From Microcoleus sp. FACHB-831 (GTDB taxonomy: Bacteria; Cyanobacteriota; Cyanobacteriia; Cyanobacteriales; FACHB-T130): a stretch of 64,000 nucleotides of DNA. The notes beneath the pieces were generated by a model. The model saw nothing but the letters and a program-made list of their open reading frames with translations, was not told the origin of the DNA and ran no database searches. Location of the stretch: NCBI RefSeq assembly GCF_014695585.1, contig NZ_JACJON010000075.1, positions 1 through 64,000 of the forward strand, in the 5' to 3' direction. This document shows positions 37,585 to 48,167 of this stretch, piece after piece. Numbering within the stretch: position 1 is the first letter of the stretch; each line of letters begins with the position of its first letter. A program made the translations under genes and the position numbers.

Positions 37585-37707
37585 GCAGCTAATAGGTAAT
37601 GGGTAGTTGTCTATAACAGCGTTTGAAAAAGTAAAAAGAGAATCCCCCTAAATTTATTTAGGGGCAAGTGGCGGATCTTATTCCTTTTTACTTTTGCCTT
37701 TATTAGA

Positions 37708-40700
37708 CTAGGCCTTACTTGGTTGAAGCAAAAACATTAAATCTAAAGCAGCTGCATTACCCAATCTTTCTTGATTTTCCTCATTCAGAGCTATCAGCGA
37801 TGCTTGCAGCCAATATTTCTGGAGAACTTTGGTTGCATCTACAACAGATAAAGAGCGGCTGAACAAGTAACCCTGCATCTCGTCGCATTGGAGACTTCGC
37901 AATAATTGCAGTTGCTCGTGAGTTTCTACACCCTCTGCAACAACTCTAAGATTGAGGCCATACCCTAGCGTATTGACAGCAGAGATTATAGCTGTATCCT
38001 GCGGAGCGGATGTCAATTCGCGAATAAAAGATTGATCGATTTTGATTGTATGGAACGGAAATTTTTTCAGATAACTAAGAGAAGAATAGCCCGTTCCAAA
38101 ATCATCCATAGAGATGTGAACGCCCATCGCCTGCAAATCGCTTAGCATGGTACGGGCAAACTCCACATTCTGCATTATCGTAGTTTCAGTAATTTCCAAC
38201 TCCAGAAAGCGAGCCTCCAGCCCAGTTTCTGCCAACACCTGCCCTACCATTGCCACCAGAGTAGGCTGCTGAAACTGCCGAGCCGAGAGGTTGACTGCCA
38301 CCCGCACTGGTGGGAAGCCTGCATCCTGCCAAGCTTTATTTTGGGCACAGGCAGTCCGCAACACCCACTCGCCAATGGGTACGATTAGTCCGTTGGCCTC
38401 AGCTAGGGGTATAAATGTTCCGGGAGCAACGAGTCCCAACTCGGGGTGCTGCCAGCGCACTAGAGCCTCCATCCCGGTGATCTCGCCAGTTTTGACGTTC
38501 ACCTGGGGCTGGTAATAAACCACAAATTCTTCACGCTCCAGAGCTTGGTGCAGTTGATTCTCCAGCGCCAACAATTCCGAAGCCTGTGAGTTCATCGATG
38601 GGAGGTAAAAACGATAGTTATTCCGGCCATGTTCCTTAGCGCGGTATAACGCAGCATCAGCATTTCTTAATAGGGTTTGAACATCCCCGCCATCTTGGGG
38701 ATAGAGGGCAATTCCGATGCTGCTGCTGATATAAAGTTCGTGACCCTCTAGATTAAAAGCTGGCTTGAGGGCTTCAAGAATTCGTTGGGCAATTTTGGCA
38801 GCATCTTCTGCATCATTAATTTGAGGGAGTAGAAGGGTGAATTCATCACCTCCCCAACGGGCAAAAGTATCGCCTTCGCGCAAACAGTATTTTAATCTTT
38901 CGCTAACACCTTGCAATAATTGATCGCCAATGGCGTGACCAAGGGTATCGTTGATAATCTTGAAGCGATCTAGGTCTAGAAACATGACAGCCAAACTGCT
39001 GTTGCTAGAACGTGCGCTTGTCAGTGCCGTGAAGACCCGCTCGTTGAAGAGAGTGCGGTTGGGCAGACCAGTGAGGAGGTCGTGAAAAGCTTGATACTGA
39101 ATCATTGCTTCAGCAGCTTTGCGCGAGGTGATATCTTCTACGGCTCCTTCGTATCCTATTAAGCGATCGCTTGCATCATAAATAGCGTGACCGTTCTCAG
39201 AAATCCAGATTAAAGAACCGTCTTTGCGATACACTTGCGACTCGAATCCCCATAAAGCACCCTGCTCGTGGACCAGACGCTTGAATTCATCACGGCGATT
39301 TCTGTCAACGTACAATTGATGCTGGATATCAGTGACACTTGCTATTAGCTCTTCGGGTGAATCATAGCCATATATCCGCGCCAACATCGGGTTTGCTGTC
39401 AGGAAATAACCATCAACTGTGGTTTGGAAAATACCCTCGACAGCATTTTCAAAAATGCTGTGATACTTCTGTTCAGCCTGTCGTAATGCTTCCTCTGCGT
39501 GCTTGCGCTCGGTAATATCTTCGTAGCTGCCGAGAATGCCCACGACATTCCCTAAAGAATCGTGGAGTGGAATCTTGTTGGTATCCACCCAAGCCTGTTT
39601 GCCATCCGCCTGGAATTGGGGTTCGATAATATGATATTCCGGCGTGTCCGTATCCATGACGCGGGCATCGCACTCGCGGAAGAAGTCTGACTCCTCTTTT
39701 TTCCAGGCCAATTCGTAGTCTGTCTTGCCAACAATCTCCTCTGGACTGTTAAGGCCAGCGGCTCGTGCGAAGTTGGTATTGCAACCAAGATAGACTGAGT
39801 TTTTGTCTTTCCAAAAGATAAATTGAGGGATGTTGTCGAGAATTAGTTGGAGAAATTCTTCCTTCTCTCGCAGGGCTTGTTCGGCGTGCTTAATCTCGGT
39901 GATATCAGTGATGAAACCCTCGCGGCCAAGCACCCTGCCATTGCTGTCAAATACTGCCCTGCCTTTTTCCCAGAGCCATCTTTCCCCGCCTGATTTGGTA
40001 CGAATGCGATATTCAACAACATAAGGTTGCTTGTTGGCGACTGCTTCATTAATTGCGATCGCTACTTTTGATAAATCTTCAGGATAGAGGATGGAATTAT
40101 ACGAAACTACTCCATTTTCTAATAGTTCTTCGCTTCTATACCCCGTTAAGTTAAGGCAGCCTTCGCTCAGGTATCGCATCGACCATTCAGGATCGTTTGA
40201 AGAGGAAAAAGCAATACCAGGAAGTGAATCAATCAAGGTGGCTAGCCGACGCTGGCTTTCCCGCAGTGCCTCCTCTACCAGCTTGCGCGAGGTAATGTCC
40301 TCGTAGACAGAAACCCAATATTTTTTGCCGGAAATCTCTAAAGTGCTTATACGGCCATAGGTTATGAACGGGGTGCCGTCTTTCTTACGGTTTTCGATCT
40401 CCCCAGACCACGATCCCCCAGCCTGCAACAAACTCGTTATTTCACCTATAAGTCGGCTATTTTGATGGGCATTTAGAACCGATACGCGCTCGCCGAGCAA
40501 CTCACCTTGCGAGTATCCAAACATCGCATCAAATGCCGGATTGGTGAGGAAAATTATCCCGTTTTCGTCAGAGACGTTGACGCCTTCTACCATGCTCTCT
40601 AGGACTTGCACCTTAGTTTTTATCGCCTCAGTTCGCTTGCGCTCCGTAATGTCGCGAAGGAGCCAGCGCAGGGCGATCGCTTTGTCTTCTCGTTCGCACG

Positions 40701-41247
40701 TAGCAGCAACCGTTACGGCAGCATCAAAGTAACCTTCCTCTGGTTGCCGCAGGCGCAATTCCCACTCGTGAACTTGGTCTATCCGGCACATCCAGTTTAG
40801 ATGGGAATTAAAAGTTTGCCGCTCTTCTTCAGGGACGAAGCTAAGCAGGGGTTTGCCCACCAAGAAATGCTGGCTTACCTTGAACAGCCTTGCAGTGGCG
40901 CGGTTGGCTTGCTGGATCGTACCTTCTGCATCGGTCACTAGGTAGGCGTCTGGAGCAAACTCAAAAAGATCTTGGTATTGCGTTAGGTTTTCTTCTAATG
41001 CCTTGGTACGCTCAAGCAGTTGCTGATTTTGTTGGCACAGCTGCTCGTTGGCTGTAAGTAATTTTTCTAAGGCGACGCGCAGCTCTTCTTCATAGATGGC
41101 GAGGAACTTTTGTTGATGAATCGGCAAATCATCAGCCGTCTGATGTAGTACAGCGACGCGATCTGCGCTAAAGTGCTGGGGCGGGCACGGGGGCACCGCC
41201 CCTACGCGCACGATTTCTATATTCTGGGCAAATTCGTTTACGCTCAT
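37708..41247 (-). CDS. Five-PAS GGDEF-EAL cyclic-di-GMP enzyme
   Basis: An 1179-residue soluble protein starting at ATG 41247 (AGAGGT upstream; the longer frame to 41295 lacks a good site). After a short coiled coil come five PAS domains (beginning near YQDLFEFAPDAYLV, LESMVEGVNVSD, LIDSLPGIAFS, LILDNIPQFIFW and IFENAVEGIF), then GGDEF with intact RWGGDEF and an inhibitory RxxD (REGD) five residues before it, and EAL with MEALVRW and DDFGTGYSSL. Both c-di-GMP synthesis and hydrolysis motifs look intact, so direction depends on the sensory input. Residues 15-24 are encoded by a dispersed repeat. Confidence 0.92.
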   Translation of the reverse strand: MSVNEFAQNIEIVRVGAVPPCPPQHFSADRVAVLHQTADDLPIHQQKFLAIYEEELRVALEKLLTANEQLCQQNQQLLERTKALEENLTQYQDLFEFAPDAYLVTDAEGTIQQANRATARLFKVSQHFLVGKPLLSFVPEEERQTFNSHLNWMCRIDQVHEWELRLRQPEEGYFDAAVTVAATCEREDKAIALRWLLRDITERKRTEAIKTKVQVLESMVEGVNVSDENGIIFLTNPAFDAMFGYSQGELLGERVSVLNAHQNSRLIGEITSLLQAGGSWSGEIENRKKDGTPFITYGRISTLEISGKKYWVSVYEDITSRKLVEEALRESQRRLATLIDSLPGIAFSSSNDPEWSMRYLSEGCLNLTGYRSEELLENGVVSYNSILYPEDLSKVAIAINEAVANKQPYVVEYRIRTKSGGERWLWEKGRAVFDSNGRVLGREGFITDITEIKHAEQALREKEEFLQLILDNIPQFIFWKDKNSVYLGCNTNFARAAGLNSPEEIVGKTDYELAWKKEESDFFRECDARVMDTDTPEYHIIEPQFQADGKQAWVDTNKIPLHDSLGNVVGILGSYEDITERKHAEEALRQAEQKYHSIFENAVEGIFQTTVDGYFLTANPMLARIYGYDSPEELIASVTDIQHQLYVDRNRRDEFKRLVHEQGALWGFESQVYRKDGSLIWISENGHAIYDASDRLIGYEGAVEDITSRKAAEAMIQYQAFHDLLTGLPNRTLFNERVFTALTSARSSNSSLAVMFLDLDRFKIINDTLGHAIGDQLLQGVSERLKYCLREGDTFARWGGDEFTLLLPQINDAEDAAKIAQRILEALKPAFNLEGHELYISSSIGIALYPQDGGDVQTLLRNADAALYRAKEHGRNNYRFYLPSMNSQASELLALENQLHQALEREEFVVYYQPQVNVKTGEITGMEALVRWQHPELGLVAPGTFIPLAEANGLIVPIGEWVLRTACAQNKAWQDAGFPPVRVAVNLSARQFQQPTLVAMVGQVLAETGLEARFLELEITETTIMQNVEFARTMLSDLQAMGVHISMDDFGTGYSSLSYLKKFPFHTIKIDQSFIRELTSAPQDTAIISAVNTLGYGLNLRVVAEGVETHEQLQLLRSLQCDEMQGYLFSRSLSVVDATKVLQKYWLQASLIALNEENQERLGNAAALDLMFLLQPSKA
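41178..41205. repeat. Dispersed GC-rich repeat at the start of the GGDEF-EAL gene
   Basis: GGGCGGGCACGG and GGGCACCGCCCC form a self-complementary element of a type common between cyanobacterial genes. It is translated as VGAVPPCPPQ near the N-terminus. Confidence 0.6.
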
Positions 41248-41840
41248 CAGTGCGACCTCTTTGTGGTTTTTTACCCTGGAACTGCAAGAACCCAAGGCAC
41301 GATAATTTCAACTCTTACTGCCATTGCCCCATGAAAATTTAGGTTTGGAAGGGCGAAGCTAACCGCAGAATCGTGCTTTGTCTCTACCTGCAACAGTCTG
41401 CCTGCAACTTCTTCCTGTCCGCGCTCCGTGATGTTCTAACCCGTACTAATAAACCCCTGAAATCGTGGCTTTTTTGTAAAAATTACTGACATGGTGCTAT
41501 CCGGCTGGGGAATTTAGTCTGGAGCCATTGACAAAATTACCAGCTGTTATCCCCAATAAGTTGTGGCCATTTCAGCTATTAAACCCTGGAATCTCCGGAA
41601 ATGCTAGTACTAACACTTATTTTCTTTATTAAGTCCTCTATCTAAATTGGTAAAGTATCCGTAAAGGCACTGATTGAGAAACTACGGAGATGCTTAGGCT
41701 TCAGCCATGAATCGGGGCGTCATAGGCTAGCTGTTTGAATTTAAAGTAGTTATTCTGCCCTTACCCCAAGGAAAAGAAAGATTTTTATTTTCGCTCTACC
41801 CTTTTTCGGGCAGATTTTAATTTCAGAATCAGGCTGAAAG
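41248..41840. other. Intergenic region between two minus-strand genes
   Basis: About 590 bp with no gene seen. A long-loop inverted repeat TCTGCCC / GGGCAGA (41754-41760, 41808-41814) lies just past the ADP-ribosylglycohydrolase stop and could be its weak terminator. Confidence 0.45.
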
Positions 41841-42764
41841 TCAGCGTCGGCTTGTGTCAGCCCCTGAAATATCGCCCATAAAATCGGCAGGTAAAGATTC
41901 TCGCGCCGAAATCCAAGCTGCGGGTACTCCCCGAAGGCGAGCCGAAAGTGCGACGATACCGCCCGCGATCGCGCATGTTGTATCCATGTCGCCCAAACCG
42001 CTTACTGTTGCCCAGAAAGCTTCCTCGTAGTCACCCAGATGACGTGCAGCGCACCACAACGCAAAAGGTACGGTATCAGCCGCTGAAATTTTGTAACCCG
42101 AACCTAGCTGTCTCGCTACTACTGTTGGACAACGGCTGTTAGGTATGTTTACGGACTGTTTAATGCCGCTACAAGTTTCCCCATTCGGGACGTTTTCGGC
42201 AATAAGTTGGAGAAATCTCTCTGAAGATATAGATTCACCTTCACCAACACGATAGGCAAGTGCAGCCGCAACAGCAACAGCGATCGCTCCTGCAATCCCC
42301 TCTGGATGGGCGTGTGTGGGCTGGGCCGATAAAATTGCATTTTCTTTAACAGCTTCTAAATCGTCGGCAAAATAAGCGCCCAAGGGTGCTACTCGCATCG
42401 CCGCCCCATTGCCATACGAGCCAGTTCCAGCGAACATCTGCAAGGCTTCAATTCGCCAGTCTGCTCCCGATTGAAACCCGAATAACAGCCTCTGCGCCCC
42501 TGCACCATAGCCGCGCCAAGGAGTGAAGCGTCTGGCAAATCCCCTCGCTAGCGCATCGGGATCGATGCGCCCGTGACAATAAAGCGTCTCTACGATAGAG
42601 AGTGCCATCTCTGTATCGTCGGTGTATTGCCAAGGCGCTGGGGGAATTAGACGCTGTTCGATGCGGCTTTCTAGACCAGCACCAGCGCCAAAAAATGTTT
42701 GTCCAAGCGCGTCGGCGACAGAAAGCCCAGTTAAGGACAACTGCATGCGTTCTACCGGGTTCAT
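41841..42764 (-). CDS. ADP-ribosylglycohydrolase family protein (DraG-like)
   Basis: A 307-residue all-helical hydrolase. The two dinuclear Mg-binding motifs of the family are visible: QYTDDTEMALS near the N-terminus (about 45-55) and GDMDTTCAIAGGIVAL near the C-terminus (about 260-275). Such enzymes remove ADP-ribose from proteins, nucleic acids or small molecules; in nitrogen fixers DraG reactivates nitrogenase reductase, but no nif or draT gene is nearby. GTGSYGNGAAMRVAPLG is the usual third motif. It is divergent from cpcT, 123 bases apart. Confidence 0.85.
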   Translation of the reverse strand: MNPVERMQLSLTGLSVADALGQTFFGAGAGLESRIEQRLIPPAPWQYTDDTEMALSIVETLYCHGRIDPDALARGFARRFTPWRGYGAGAQRLLFGFQSGADWRIEALQMFAGTGSYGNGAAMRVAPLGAYFADDLEAVKENAILSAQPTHAHPEGIAGAIAVAVAAALAYRVGEGESISSERFLQLIAENVPNGETCSGIKQSVNIPNSRCPTVVARQLGSGYKISAADTVPFALWCAARHLGDYEEAFWATVSGLGDMDTTCAIAGGIVALSARLRGVPAAWISARESLPADFMGDISGADTSRR

Positions 42765-42887
42765 CGTATTAAATAGTCCTCGTTCTTACCGCAGGCTAGA
42801 AGAGATACCTAGTTAGCAGGCGCAGTGGCGATTGCCCGTCTTAAAATAAGGGGGATCTTTCTCAAACAACAGCAATTTTAATAAACA

Positions 42888-43478
42888 ATGACGCATTCTA
42901 CTGATATCGCCACTTTAGCTCGTTGGATGGCAGCAGATTTCAGCAACCAGGAACAAGCTTTTGAAAATCCTCCCTTGTACGCGCATATTCGCGTCTGTAT
43001 GCGTCCCCTACCTATGGAAGTTCTGTCGGGTGTAAGTTTCATAGTCGAACAAGCTTACGATTACATGCTCAACAACCCTTACCGAGTGCGAGTTTTAAAG
43101 TTGATTGAGACAAGTTCGCACATAGAAATCGAAAACTATACCATCAAGCAAGAAGAACAGTTCTACGGCGCATCTCGCGACCCGAAACGTCTGCAAGCCC
43201 TAAAAGCAGATCAACTGGAGAAACTACCAGGCTGCAACATGATCGTCGAGTGGGAGGGTAACAGCTTCAAAGGACACGTTCAACCCGGTAAGGCTTGTAT
43301 GGTGTTTCGCAAAGGCAAAAATACATATCTTGACAGCAGCTTTGAGATTGATGAGGAAAAATTTATTAGTATTGACCGGGGACGCGATCCGGAAACCGAC
43401 GAACATATCTGGGGTTCGTTGGCTGGCCCATTCTACTTTGTGCGCTGGGCAAGCTTTGCCGATGAAGTAAAGGTTTAA
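42888..43478 (+). CDS. cpcT: CpeT/CpcT-family phycobiliprotein lyase
   Basis: A 196-residue protein of the CpeT/CpcT family: DIATLARWMAADFSNQEQAF at the start, IRVCMRPLPME, YRVRVLKLIE, GCNMIVEWEGNSFKGHVQPG, and DPETDEHIWGSLAGPFYF. CpcT attaches phycocyanobilin to Cys153 (Cys155) of the phycocyanin beta subunit; CpeT paralogues assist phycoerythrobilin attachment. The length and the absence of phycoerythrin genes around it make CpcT the likelier call. It implies a phycobilisome-bearing organism. It is 118 bp upstream of sqdB on the same strand but separated by a repeat. Confidence 0.85.
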   Translation: MTHSTDIATLARWMAADFSNQEQAFENPPLYAHIRVCMRPLPMEVLSGVSFIVEQAYDYMLNNPYRVRVLKLIETSSHIEIENYTIKQEEQFYGASRDPKRLQALKADQLEKLPGCNMIVEWEGNSFKGHVQPGKACMVFRKGKNTYLDSSFEIDEEKFISIDRGRDPETDEHIWGSLAGPFYFVRWASFADEVKV

Positions 43479-43492
43479 AGCGATCGCGGGTT

Positions 43493-43518
43493 GGAACGTT
43501 CCAACGTTCCAACGTTCC
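43493..43518. repeat. Short tandem repeat TTCCAACG after cpcT
   Basis: Three units of the 8-mer TTCCAACG, overlapping palindromes GGAACGTTCC, 14 bases after the cpcT stop codon. Confidence 0.65.
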
Positions 43519-43590
43519 CAGGACATTCTTAGTCTAGAGGGGACACAAACCTGCTACATTGACCGAGTATTGGCAAAAGAGAATTACTAA

Positions 43591-44751
<1,161 letters not shown>

Positions 44752-44858
44752 TTCTTAGCTAAATTGGTTGCGGGGAATTTAACCCAGTTCCCGTAAGATA
44801 ATTTGTCTGTTTTGCCTAGCCTAGTCCCCGCTCGGATATCGTTTCCGATCTGCCTAAC

Positions 44859-44898
44859 CATTTTTCAAATCGGCAAAATTTTGCCGATTTGAAAAATG
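44859..44898. repeat. Perfect 40-bp palindrome downstream of sqdB
   Basis: CATTTTTCAAATCGGCAAAA (44859-44878) is followed directly by its exact reverse complement. As RNA it forms a long hairpin with the GC block CGGC/GCCG near its tip. It probably terminates or attenuates transcription between sqdB and the downstream genes; a protein-binding or repeat-element origin is also possible. Confidence 0.75.
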
Positions 44899-44962
44899 TC
44901 TAATAAATGCCTTTTCACAAAGCAGAAATGTCAAAATGCACGATTTGATGCGACACTAGGAC

Positions 44963-45259
44963 ATGAAAATGCGATCGCTTGTTCTCTTACTCTTGGTTGT
45001 CATGCCTGGTATTGGCGCAAGTAGCCTAAGTCTCTACTACTTAATCCTAGAATGGGCGGTACTAGATGCTAGCTATAAATATTACCAAAAAGTGGCTAAC
45101 TCTCCCTCTTCAACAATGCGAGACTTGTTCGTTGCTGAAGCCGCACAGAACAGACACAGAATTAATTGTTTTGCTGAAGGCGTGGGAGTGTTATTAGGAG
45201 GAGCGATCGCATCCATTGGCATTCACGGAATCTGTACCCTCCGCAAAAGCAGCTTGTGA
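44963..45259 (+). CDS. Small two-helix membrane protein
   Basis: A 98-residue protein with two hydrophobic segments (LVLLLLVVMPGIGASSLSLY near the N-terminus, VGVLLGGAIASIGIHGICTL near the C-terminus) separated by a polar stretch with YKYYQKVANSPSS. Not recognised. Its TGA stop overlaps the ATG of the following DUF4291 gene (TGATG), which indicates translational coupling. Lies between sqdB and sqdX on the same strand. Confidence 0.65.
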   Translation: MKMRSLVLLLLVVMPGIGASSLSLYYLILEWAVLDASYKYYQKVANSPSSTMRDLFVAEAAQNRHRINCFAEGVGVLLGGAIASIGIHGICTLRKSSL

Positions 45260-45903
45260 TGTCGTTGAATACAGAACCATACTTAACCCAAATCAGCAAA
45301 TGGCCAGAAACTGGTCGTCATATTTTGGCACAGTTTGACGACACTTCTATTGTCGTTTACCAAGCCTATCGTCCAGCAATCGGTCGCTTTGCAGCATCAC
45401 ATAACTATTTTGGTGGCGAATTTAGTCTTAACCGAATGAGTTGGATTAAACCCAACTTTCTCTGGATGATGTATCGTTCCGGTTGGGGTACTAAAGAAGG
45501 GCAAGAAGTGACACTTGCTGTAAGGCTAAAACGCTCGGCTTTCGATGAAATTTTGTCAGCAGCGGTACATTCTAGTTTTTTACCAGATTTTTATCCAAGT
45601 GAAAAAGAATGGCAACAAGCTGTTGAACAATCTTCAGTGCGGCTGCAATGGGACCCAGATCATCACCCAAGCGGCGCGAAACTTGAGCGACGTGCCATTC
45701 AATTAGGATTGCGCGGTGATGTATTGCGCCATTACGCGCAAGATTGGATTGTAAATATCGAAGATATTTCTGAATTCGTGCGACAGCAGCAGGAATTCGT
45801 TAAAGCTGGTGACTGGTCAAAATTGCTAACACCATGCGAGGAAGTGTATCCCGTCAGTAATTCTGACATTGCCAAGAGGTTAGGATTATCAGCCGCTTAC
45901 TAA
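45259..45903 (+). CDS. DUF4291 family protein
   Basis: A 214-residue soluble protein of the DUF4291 family: IVVYQAYRPAIGRFAASHNYFG, FSLNRMSWIKPNFLWMMYRSGW, and VRLQWDPDHHPSGAKLERRAIQLGLRG are the strongly conserved blocks. It has many Trp, Arg and His residues but its biochemical role is unknown. The start ATG overlaps the stop of the small membrane protein gene, and sqdX starts 10 bases after its stop, so the three probably form one transcript. Confidence 0.85.
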   Translation: MSLNTEPYLTQISKWPETGRHILAQFDDTSIVVYQAYRPAIGRFAASHNYFGGEFSLNRMSWIKPNFLWMMYRSGWGTKEGQEVTLAVRLKRSAFDEILSAAVHSSFLPDFYPSEKEWQQAVEQSSVRLQWDPDHHPSGAKLERRAIQLGLRGDVLRHYAQDWIVNIEDISEFVRQQQEFVKAGDWSKLLTPCEEVYPVSNSDIAKRLGLSAAY

Positions 45904-45913
45904 GCAGTTTTCT

Positions 45914-47047
45914 ATGCGAATCGCTCTTTTCACTGAAACATTTTTGCCCAAGGTTGACGGAATTGTAACGCGCCTGCGCCACACTGTTGAACATCTACAG
46001 CGCAATGGCGACCAAGTGTTGATTTTTTCTCCTGATTACGGACTGCGCGAGTATAAGGGAGCTAGAGTTTACGGCGTTCCTGGTATGCCTTTGCCTTGGT
46101 ATCCAGAGTTAAAAATGGGTTTTCCCCGCCCAGCAATCGGACATGAATTAGAACAATTTCAGCCTGATATTATTCATGTCGTCAACCCAGCTATCTTGGG
46201 ATTGGGTGGAATATATTATGCCAAAGCAATGCATGTTCCTCTTGTAGCTTCTTACCACACTCATTTACCGCAGTATCTACACCACTACGGTTGGGGTATT
46301 TTGGAAGGTTTCCTCTGGGAATTACTAAAATCTGCTCACAATCAAGCGGAATTAAATTTGTGTACTTCAACTGCTATGGTGCAGGAGCTAACTAATCATG
46401 GCATTGAAAGAGTAGATTTGTGGCAGCGGGGGGTAGACACGGAAACGTTTCATCCCAGCTTGGCTAGCGAGGAAATGCGATCGCGCCTCTCTCAAGGACA
46501 TCCAAAAAGTCCCCTTCTACTCTATATCGGTCGCCTTGGCGCTGAGAAAGAAATTGAGCGCATTAAGCCAGTTTTAGAAGCTATTCCCGATGCTCGTTTA
46601 GCTTTAGTAGGAGATGGCCCTAATCGATTAGCCTTAGAACAACATTTTGCTGGTACTCCCACTAATTTTGTTGGCTATCTTGGAGGTAAAGAACTTGCCT
46701 CTGCTTATGCTTCCGCTGATGCTTTTATCTTCCCTTCTAGAACAGAAACGCTGGGATTGGTGTTGTTAGAAGCGATGGCTGCGGGTTGTCCTGTGGTGGC
46801 GGCGCGTTCTGGTGGAATTCCTGATATCGTCACAGATGGAGCGAACGGCTATTTGTTCGATCCAACTGATGAACAAGGAGCGATCGCTGCCACAGTCCGC
46901 CTCTTATCTCACCAAAATGAACGCGAAAGTTTGCGCCAAAACGCTAGGCGCGAAGCCGAACGCTGGGGTTGGGCTGCTGCTACTCGCCAGCTACAAAATT
47001 ACTATAAATCAGTAGTAGGTGCGCGATCGCTCTATCGCGCAGCCTAA
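45914..47047 (+). CDS. sqdX: Sulfoquinovosyltransferase (SQDG synthase)
   Basis: Transfers sulfoquinovose from UDP-sulfoquinovose to diacylglycerol, completing sulfolipid synthesis at the membrane. A 377-residue GT-B (family 4) glycosyltransferase: MRIALFTETFLPKVDGIVTR at the start, VPGMPLPWYPELKMGFP, SYHTHLPQYLHHYG, VDLWQRGVDTETFHP, and the C-terminal donor site with FPSRTETLGLVLLEAMAAG containing the EX7E pair. These blocks match cyanobacterial SqdX. It follows the DUF4291 gene by 10 bases. Confidence 0.93.
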   Translation: MRIALFTETFLPKVDGIVTRLRHTVEHLQRNGDQVLIFSPDYGLREYKGARVYGVPGMPLPWYPELKMGFPRPAIGHELEQFQPDIIHVVNPAILGLGGIYYAKAMHVPLVASYHTHLPQYLHHYGWGILEGFLWELLKSAHNQAELNLCTSTAMVQELTNHGIERVDLWQRGVDTETFHPSLASEEMRSRLSQGHPKSPLLLYIGRLGAEKEIERIKPVLEAIPDARLALVGDGPNRLALEQHFAGTPTNFVGYLGGKELASAYASADAFIFPSRTETLGLVLLEAMAAGCPVVAARSGGIPDIVTDGANGYLFDPTDEQGAIAATVRLLSHQNERESLRQNARREAERWGWAAATRQLQNYYKSVVGARSLYRAA

Positions 47048-47162
47048 AAACTTCTAAGGTAAGAATTCAGGTACAGACAACTCAGACTTCAAAATAATTA
47101 CTGCTGTTTTCTGAGCCTTGTATTCTGGATTCTTACCTTGAACTAACCTACTTGCATCCCCA

Positions 47163-48167
47163 TTAACAAGGTTTGACGCCTTGCATCGACTTGCTATCAA
47201 TTGTTGGTGGCTTTTGGAATAATTTAGACAAAAACGCGATCGCCAAACCCGCGAATTTCTTTAATTTCCTTTCAACCTTTTTAAAGAAGTTGGCATCGTA
47301 ATCAAATATAGTCCTCTGAGTAAACCTATCTGCTGCCAAATTGCGAACTACTAATGGTGGATGCTTCAACGGACATTCCACAGCAGATAAACTCATATTG
47401 CTATAGGGGCTACTTGTATCAACGGTATGGGTTGCGTCCATACCATGCCCAATATTAGAAACTAAGTTTACATCCGGAGCAACAGACAAACCATTCTGCA
47501 CCCAGCAGGTAAACATCCATCTAAAATCCCAAGCACTTAAATATCCGTCATAAGCAAGCTGAATAGTCCGCTTCCAAACTTTCACCGCATAAGGGTCTGC
47601 AAGTATATTCTTGAGCAAATCTGCGTCTCTTACTTCTGGCCAGACCTTGAGTTCACCATCATAATGCTGCCATGCCCTTCTCCAACTTGCCCATCCCCAG
47701 CAAAGGGTATAGCGCGAGAAGAAGTAGCTATATTTAGTTCTGCTTTGCCCAAACTGGACGTTTTGCCCAGATATATTCATTACTCGTTCATCGTCTCGAT
47801 AGCGTTCGAGCAATTCTTCACAGTAGCGGAAAAAGGTCGGATGGGGCAGGCAGTCATCTTCCAGGATAATGGCTTGCTCAACTATGCTGAATACCCAATT
47901 TAATCCATCGGGGATGCGGTTATCGCATCCCATATTCACGTCGGAGTAATTCTTTAATACTTCGCACTTCCAATCTACACGGTCGATAATTGCACGGGTA
48001 GCAGCGCACTTTTCCGCTTCACCTGGTCGGTCTGCACGCGGGCCATCGGCAACTACTAAAAGTATTGGTGGTTTTGCTTCGCGAATTGCCTCAAACACCC
48101 TTTCTGTTGTCTCGGGGCGATTGAATATCATCAAGGCAACAGGGGTTTTCAACTGCCATTTAGCCAT
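47163..48167 (-). CDS. GT-A glycosyltransferase (sugar transferase of HlpA/hemolytic type)
   Basis: A 334-residue glycosyltransferase-like protein: VALMIFNRPETTERVFEAI at the start, ILLVVADGPRADRPGE, VNMGCDNRIPDGLNWVF, the acidic metal motif IILEDDCLPHPTFF, and FFSRYTLCWGWASWRRAW. This is the family often annotated as hemolytic protein HlpA-like glycosyltransferase and found in polysaccharide clusters. A basic hydrophobic C-terminal segment (KLKKFAGLAIAFLSKLF) may hold it at the membrane. The acceptor is unknown. It follows no polysaccharide cluster here, standing alone between sqdX and the lpx run. Confidence 0.8.
   Translation of the reverse strand: MAKWQLKTPVALMIFNRPETTERVFEAIREAKPPILLVVADGPRADRPGEAEKCAATRAIIDRVDWKCEVLKNYSDVNMGCDNRIPDGLNWVFSIVEQAIILEDDCLPHPTFFRYCEELLERYRDDERVMNISGQNVQFGQSRTKYSYFFSRYTLCWGWASWRRAWQHYDGELKVWPEVRDADLLKNILADPYAVKVWKRTIQLAYDGYLSAWDFRWMFTCWVQNGLSVAPDVNLVSNIGHGMDATHTVDTSSPYSNMSLSAVECPLKHPPLVVRNLAADRFTQRTIFDYDANFFKKVERKLKKFAGLAIAFLSKLFQKPPTIDSKSMQGVKPC

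Noticed and set aside
41841-42764. DraG as part of a nitrogenase switch
   Set aside because: No nif, draT or glnB-type gene is nearby; the family is broad, so only the family name is given.
43493-43518. Possible CRISPR-like repeat
   Set aside because: The unit is only 8 bp with no spacers; it is a short tandem repeat. No CRISPR array was seen in the window.
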